Source: Candidatus Obscuribacterales bacterium (GTDB taxonomy: Bacteria > Cyanobacteriota > Vampirovibrionia > Obscuribacterales > Obscuribacteraceae). Taken from it: a stretch of DNA of 35,370 bases. Numbering within the stretch: the first letter of the stretch is position 1; each line of letters starts with the position of its first letter. This document shows, piece after piece, positions 31,479-35,370 of the stretch. The DNA is taken from the NCBI GenBank assembly GCA_019747875.1, contig JAIEQI010000141.1, forward strand, positions 1 to 35,370, in the 5' to 3' direction. The notes under the pieces are model-generated. The model was not told where the DNA came from. It made no database searches and worked only from the letters and a program-made list of their open reading frames with translations. Both the position numbers and the translations under genes were made by a program.

Positions 31479-33023
31479 TTAGCGATCTCGAAGTGGAAGT
31501 TCTAGATTGAGTTCGACGAAAGATTGTTTTGCGTCTTTTGCTTCTCTGAATGAGGCGGATTGGGCCTTGCCATCGAGGAGTAGCTTGCGTAATTCGTTCA
31601 CCACGTCGGACTGGGAAACTGATAATGGTACTTGGCGGCGCAAGGCCTTCTCAACATCGGCAGTACTGAATTCGCGGCTCTCATCAAATGCGTAATACAT
31701 TCCATCGAGAACTGCCTGCTCAATTTCTGCGCCCACAAAGCCCTCGCATTGCAATGCCAACTTGTCCAGATCAAAATCTTTTGCAAGACGATTACGTTTG
31801 CGCAAGTGGACCGAAAGAATCTCTTTTCGCTCCTTAAAGGTGGGCAAGTCCAAAAAGAAGATTTCATCGAATCGCCCACGGCGCATAAATTCGGGCGGAA
31901 GTGCCTTCACATCGTTGGCAGTTGCCACCACAAAACAAGGTTTCTTCTTCTCCTGCATCCAGGTCAGAATTTGACCAAATACGCGTCGACTTGTGCCACC
32001 ATCGTTATCACCGAAAGAAAATGCCTTCTCTACTTCGTCAACCCAAAGCACACATGGAGCCACAGTTTCAGCAAGCAACAATGCCTTGCGCGTACGCTCT
32101 TCAGACTCTCCAACCAGACTTCCGAATAGAGAGCCAGCATCTAATCGAAGTACAGGCATCTGCCAAAACGATCCAATAATCTTCGCGGTTAAACTCTTTC
32201 CCGTACCTGGAATTCCAATAAGTGCGATGCCCTTCGGAGGCGGCAGCATAAAATCTTTTGCTTCCTGAGTAAAGGCTCTCTGCCGCAGTCGAAGCCACTC
32301 TTTCAGAATATCCAATCCACCGATATCATCAACTTTTTCAGTGACAGGATAAAACTCCAACGCCTGACTTTCACGTATAACTTGTCGCTTCTCTTCCGTC
32401 ACCATATCTATATGGCGATCATCAAGCATTCCATCCTTCACAACTGCTTTGGAAAATACTCTTAGCGCCTGTGAAGCGCTCAGCCCAAGCGCTGCTTGCA
32501 GCAATTTCTGTTTGCCCAGCGGAGTAAGTTGAACTTTCGCACCTGGAACCTGCGAAATCCTCGAAAGCACTTTTTCCAATTCTTGAGTTTCCGGCAATGG
32601 AAACTCCGTGATGAAAGAATCATCCTTCAACTGCTCTGGTATCTTGTGCGAACACGAAGTTACTAAAATAGATTTACGGCGCTGCTTGAAGACCTGAGCC
32701 AGATTACGCAGTTGCCGCTTTACTTGCGCATTGCTCCAACAATCATCAAAATCCTTCAATACGAAAAGCGCATCCTGCTCCATCTTTTCCATCTGCTCAA
32801 GTGCAGCAATCGGCGATGGAGCGTTCGGCAACGTTTCGTTTCCTTCGGTGAGAAGCTGAAAGCCTTTTCCAAGGTCCCAGGTGATCAGCGGACGTTTTGA
32901 TCGCTCGCACATCTTCTTCACTGTTTCCATTGCCCTGGCTTCTTCCTGTGTGATCAAAATCACCAGCGTGAAGCGAGCTTGCAGAAGCAGCTCCAACTCA
33001 TCTCCGAAATCCAAACTAGCCAT
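31479..33023 (-). CDS. ycf46: Ycf46-like AAA+ ATPase
   Basis: The 514-residue protein has an N-terminal domain (1-225) typical of Ycf46 (LELLLQARFTLVILITQEEAR..., WDLGKGF, ALEQME) and one AAA+ module. Walker A is GIPGTGKS (270-277), Walker B VLWVDEVEKAF with Asp329-Glu330, sensor 1 VATAND, and arginines MRRGRFDE (381-386). Ycf46 is conserved in cyanobacteria and many plastids; in cyanobacteria it has been linked to CO2/photosynthesis regulation, which cannot be its role in a non-phototroph. ATG 33023 has GGAG 6 nt upstream; the frame is open to 33059 without a better site. It is the last gene of a minus-strand operon with DUF2997 and Ycf35. Confidence 0.88.
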   Translation of the reverse strand: MASLDFGDELELLLQARFTLVILITQEEARAMETVKKMCERSKRPLITWDLGKGFQLLTEGNETLPNAPSPIAALEQMEKMEQDALFVLKDFDDCWSNAQVKRQLRNLAQVFKQRRKSILVTSCSHKIPEQLKDDSFITEFPLPETQELEKVLSRISQVPGAKVQLTPLGKQKLLQAALGLSASQALRVFSKAVVKDGMLDDRHIDMVTEEKRQVIRESQALEFYPVTEKVDDIGGLDILKEWLRLRQRAFTQEAKDFMLPPPKGIALIGIPGTGKSLTAKIIGSFWQMPVLRLDAGSLFGSLVGESEERTRKALLLAETVAPCVLWVDEVEKAFSFGDNDGGTSRRVFGQILTWMQEKKKPCFVVATANDVKALPPEFMRRGRFDEIFFLDLPTFKERKEILSVHLRKRNRLAKDFDLDKLALQCEGFVGAEIEQAVLDGMYYAFDESREFSTADVEKALRRQVPLSVSQSDVVNELRKLLLDGKAQSASFREAKDAKQSFVELNLELPLRDR

Positions 33024-33093
33024 CAAAAGCTCCCTTCGAAAACAAGCTTCCTGGTTCACCCGACCTTATCGCCACAATGATAACCCAAAACAA

Positions 33094-33294
33094 TCATTCG
33101 GACACCCTGATATGTTCACTAACACCTTGCTCCTCATAATACTCGGTAGTTAGCTGCTGGGATAAGACTTCTCCTCCAAGCATTTTTACTATGTCTTCCG
33201 TTACTTGCAAGCATACCGGTCCATGTGCTCCGTCGACTTCGATCATTACTTGCCCATCAGCGTTAATCACTACTTTTACTGTTTCGATATTCAC
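33094..33294 (-). CDS. DUF2997 small protein
   Basis: The 66-residue protein matches the DUF2997 pattern: a beta-rich N-terminus VKVVINADGQVMIEVDGAHGPVCLQVT, a helix ending LGG, and a TTEYYEEQ ending. The single Cys in the GPVC segment is typical. The best start is GTG 33294, with GAGG 8 nt upstream; an ATG lies further up at 33321. In cyanobacteria, DUF2997 is regularly found between ycf35-like (DUF1257) and ycf46 genes, the same order as here. No biochemical role is known to me. Confidence 0.8.
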   Translation of the reverse strand: MNIETVKVVINADGQVMIEVDGAHGPVCLQVTEDIVKMLGGEVLSQQLTTEYYEEQGVSEHIRVSE

Positions 33295-33354
33295 AACTGC
33301 TTCCTCATAGAAGAAAATCAAGAAAACGGAGTCATTGCTTAACAGGTCACAGAA

Positions 33355-33735
33355 TCAATTAGTTCTGCGCAGCGTCAATCGAATTTCGCTTTGCTCACCA
33401 ACCGATTCCTGATCGAGCTGAAACCCCTGCTTTAAGAGTGTGCTTTTGACACTATGATACGCATACCGTTGCATAAGCCGCCCAATTTGCTGATCACGTT
33501 TCAAATTGCCAATTAGCGTTGCATCACCAACAATAGAAAAACTCCCATCAGAATCGGCAACCAGCGCAACATGCCTTTTCATCCCAGCAAAAGTAAGTTT
33601 CATTAGGACCGGGCCATTCACCTCGGGAATTTTGAGATCATCGCCTTCTTCAAATTGGCAATCAATATCCTTCAAAGCAAGATGTAACATCTCCAGATCA
33701 ACAAGCTTTGTTTTTACTTTGGTGATGTGTGACAT
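33355..33735 (-). CDS. ycf35: Ycf35/DUF1257 protein
   Basis: The 126-residue protein starts MSHITKVKTKLVDLEMLHLALKDIDCQFEEG, the standard opening of Ycf35/DUF1257, and continues with a KRHVALVADSDGSFSIVGD segment and a helical QQIGRLMQRYAYHSVKSTLLKQGF block. The family occurs in cyanobacteria and red-algal plastids with unknown function. Its ATG overlaps the stop of the preceding propeller gene by 1 nt (TAATG), so the two are coupled. DUF2997 follows after 60 nt. Confidence 0.85.
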   Translation of the reverse strand: MSHITKVKTKLVDLEMLHLALKDIDCQFEEGDDLKIPEVNGPVLMKLTFAGMKRHVALVADSDGSFSIVGDATLIGNLKRDQQIGRLMQRYAYHSVKSTLLKQGFQLDQESVGEQSEIRLTLRRTN

Positions 33736-35186
33736 TATTTTGCATCCTCAAGTTCAATATCATAAGCCTCAAACTGATCGAATTGGGCATCTTCCAGTTC
33801 AATATCATTAACACTGCGCCGATTGTGCAGATACATCATCATATCAATCCATGGACGCATTTGGCTGCTTATCCAGCGCGATCCATATAAGGAATCCAAC
33901 TCCTTGATGTCCTCGTCCTTAAGGTCTCTAATCCTCTTATCGACACGAGAACGAATGACCTTGCGTTCCTCGGCAAAACTCTCACCGCTCACTTTTACCA
34001 AATACACATGCTCCGTTCCTGTAAGCAGCAAGTGTTCACAATCCGGTGTGAAGCGCAGCTCGTAAACAGGAAACCTGGCAAAGAATGCGGGCAGCTTCAA
34101 ACAATTCAATAAATTGCCGGAGGAAAGCTCATAGACATGAATCTGTGCCGGGTTGCTTCTGGGCAACACAGCAATCCTTTTGCTGTTCGGGCTTACAGCA
34201 AAGACTGGCAAGTTATTACCAAGTCCCAGCTTGATAGTGAAAAGAACATCGGTAAAGGGTTCGCTTCTCACCTGCAACTCATTAACCCCAGTCGCTATGA
34301 GAAATTGACTATCAGGGCTGAAAGCGGCGCTTAGAAATGTAATTTCACTGGTACCTGTTCCATCAATCCTTGCAATCCTTTTGCAATCCGGAAACGACCA
34401 GACCACAGCATTTGTCAAATCGAAACTGGGAATCAACATATAACGGCCGTTTTTTGCAGCCGCCAGCAATGCTTGCCTACGAGGAAGAACTTTCTCGAAC
34501 TTGCGAACACCAAGCGAATCTCCTGAAGCAACCGTAAAGTCAGAAAGAGAATCATCCACCTTTGGTAAGAAACGAGGAGCCGCCTTCAGGAAATAGATGC
34601 CACCGGTAAGGTCTGTTGCTATGATTTCATTGCTGTCAGTTAAGACTTCAATGCGGAAGCTATTTCCATCATTCATGTGTGGGTGTTCCCACTCACAAAG
34701 CCGTTGGTAGTCAGGAAACGAATCAACGGCAATTGTATTTTTGTCGGTGTAGGAAACCAGAATCGAGCTATCGTTGCTCAAATGGAACGCAGAACGCCTG
34801 GAGTAAAGCTTCAGCTGAAATTTCTGCTCGCACTTTGGAATCGACCAGACCTCTACAAGCCCGGACGAAGCAGGACAATGCGTCAACAGAAACTCATTCT
34901 TATATAAATGGATTGAGTAATTGCCCGCAGATACAAACGGACTAACAAGGCGAATAACTTCAACGGAATCACGATCCCACAGCAGCTGATCGCCATTTTC
35001 TGAAATCGACTCGAGCTTGCAAGGAGCGCAAAGGTTGAGCAATTCATCAAACCACTCTCTCTCTGCTGGAACTTTCGGAACCCAACTTCTTTCCTTCAAG
35101 AGAGCGAGAATACGCACAAGCTCAAGGGTGTTAGCGGCTTTAGCCTGCTCCCAAAGTTCAAGGTTGCGATCGGTCTTCTTGCTCAT
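33735..35186 (-). CDS. Beta-propeller (WD40-like) protein with acidic repeated tail
   Basis: The 483-residue protein has a helical N-terminal part of about 60 residues, then repeating beta-strand units of the WD40/YVTN kind (for example FSPDSQFLIATGVNELQVRS, VSPNSKRIAVLPRS, FTPDCEHLLLTGTEHVYLVK), enough for a seven-bladed propeller. A basic helical segment (VIRSRVDKRIRDLKDEDIKEL) follows. The last 25 residues contain DIELEDA twice, 17 residues apart. No signal peptide is present, so it is cytosolic and likely a protein-protein scaffold. It overlaps ycf35 by 1 nt and the upstream gene by 4 nt (ATGA). I do not recognise a named family. Confidence 0.8.
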   Translation of the reverse strand: MSKKTDRNLELWEQAKAANTLELVRILALLKERSWVPKVPAEREWFDELLNLCAPCKLESISENGDQLLWDRDSVEVIRLVSPFVSAGNYSIHLYKNEFLLTHCPASSGLVEVWSIPKCEQKFQLKLYSRRSAFHLSNDSSILVSYTDKNTIAVDSFPDYQRLCEWEHPHMNDGNSFRIEVLTDSNEIIATDLTGGIYFLKAAPRFLPKVDDSLSDFTVASGDSLGVRKFEKVLPRRQALLAAAKNGRYMLIPSFDLTNAVVWSFPDCKRIARIDGTGTSEITFLSAAFSPDSQFLIATGVNELQVRSEPFTDVLFTIKLGLGNNLPVFAVSPNSKRIAVLPRSNPAQIHVYELSSGNLLNCLKLPAFFARFPVYELRFTPDCEHLLLTGTEHVYLVKVSGESFAEERKVIRSRVDKRIRDLKDEDIKELDSLYGSRWISSQMRPWIDMMMYLHNRRSVNDIELEDAQFDQFEAYDIELEDAK

Positions 35187-35370
35187 CCGAGCTGTGTCCT
35201 CACCGCAATCAAGATTTCATCGTTAGAGCTTTCGATCGGATCATCTACAAACAGTCCGGCAAGTATGATGATGATGTTGCGAATTAAGGTTCGCCCGTAT
35301 GGAGATACTATGTAAGCGCCGAGCGAAAGCTGGTCGCTTGTAAACCGAGAACAATTGCAGTAGCACTTGA
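35183..35370 (-). CDS. C-terminal end of a truncated upstream gene
   Basis: Reading the minus strand in from the right edge gives 62 uninterrupted codons ending at TGA 35183-35185, overlapping the propeller gene's ATG as ATGA. The visible end starts KCYCNCSRF, continues LSLGAYIVSPYGRTLIRNIIIILAGLFVDD and closes with ILIAVRTQLG. I recognise no family. The overlap and the open frame through the edge support a real gene in the same operon; its start lies outside the window. Confidence 0.5.
   Translation of the reverse strand, partial: KCYCNCSRFTSDQLSLGAYIVSPYGRTLIRNIIIILAGLFVDDPIESSNDEILIAVRTQLG

Overview
This window reads as a chromosomal segment of a non-photosynthetic relative of cyanobacteria, most likely an aerobic member of the Melainabacteria/Vampirovibrionia (Obscuribacterales-like). 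That is inference. It rests on the Ycf46-DUF2997-Ycf35 gene set typical of cyanobacteria and plastids, a DUF151/BFN gene, an aerobic cbb3/bc respiratory locus, and abundant short intergenic hairpin repeats. No photosynthesis gene, rRNA, tRNA, CRISPR array, transposase or phage gene was seen.

Layout. (1) 1-311: a tandem array of 70/71-bp repeats, followed by gcvPA (minus) and pth (plus). (2) 2884-12156: a compact plus-strand run of 12 genes that looks like one respiratory operon. It encodes CcoN, a CcoO fused to a second cytochrome c domain, a CcoS-like protein, a small membrane protein, a diheme cytochrome c lipoprotein, a Rieske protein, a fused cytochrome b, two small membrane proteins, a second cytochrome b carrying a two-[4Fe-4S] ferredoxin tail, an FlpD/MvhD-family protein and a 42-residue membrane peptide. 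(3) 12412-18481: a BASS-family transporter divergent from a CzcB/CzcA-type heavy-metal RND pair. (4) 18573-20401: three tandem short peptide genes with a shared leader-like motif, divergent from a GNAT acetyltransferase. (5) 20786-23074: a small unknown protein plus two proteins each with two YbjQ-like domains. (6) 23090-29383: an aldo/keto reductase, a BFN protein, an unknown protein, a GH43-like secreted protein and a CHAP-like protein, separated by hairpin repeats. (7) 29378-31296: a small exported protein and hisS. (8) 31479-35370: a minus-strand operon with a truncated gene, a beta-propeller protein, Ycf35, DUF2997 and the Ycf46-like AAA ATPase.

The most interesting system is the 2884-12156 locus. 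The first cytochrome b (7477-9327) keeps the two histidines that bind heme bL, but both heme bH ligand positions are occupied by non-histidines (Arg113; Tyr231/Phe232). The second cytochrome b (10348-11544) has all four heme histidines. It lacks the PEWY quinol-site motif and ends in a cytoplasmic-facing 2x[4Fe-4S] domain, followed directly by an FlpD protein, a family that passes electrons to heterodisulfide-reductase-like or flavin partners. A reasonable hypothesis is a split, hetero-dimeric bc-type complex. One quinol electron would go through Rieske and cytochrome c to a cbb3 oxidase. The other would go across the membrane through the second cytochrome b to a soluble cytoplasmic acceptor instead of back to quinone. 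The sequence supports the parts list; the electron path is inference.

A second candidate system is the peptide cluster at 18887-19501. It has three paralogues with a conserved basic LPK-x3-L-x-NSQ segment, a Gly-rich junction, divergent tails and identical 45-nt spacers that each carry a GGAG ribosome binding site.
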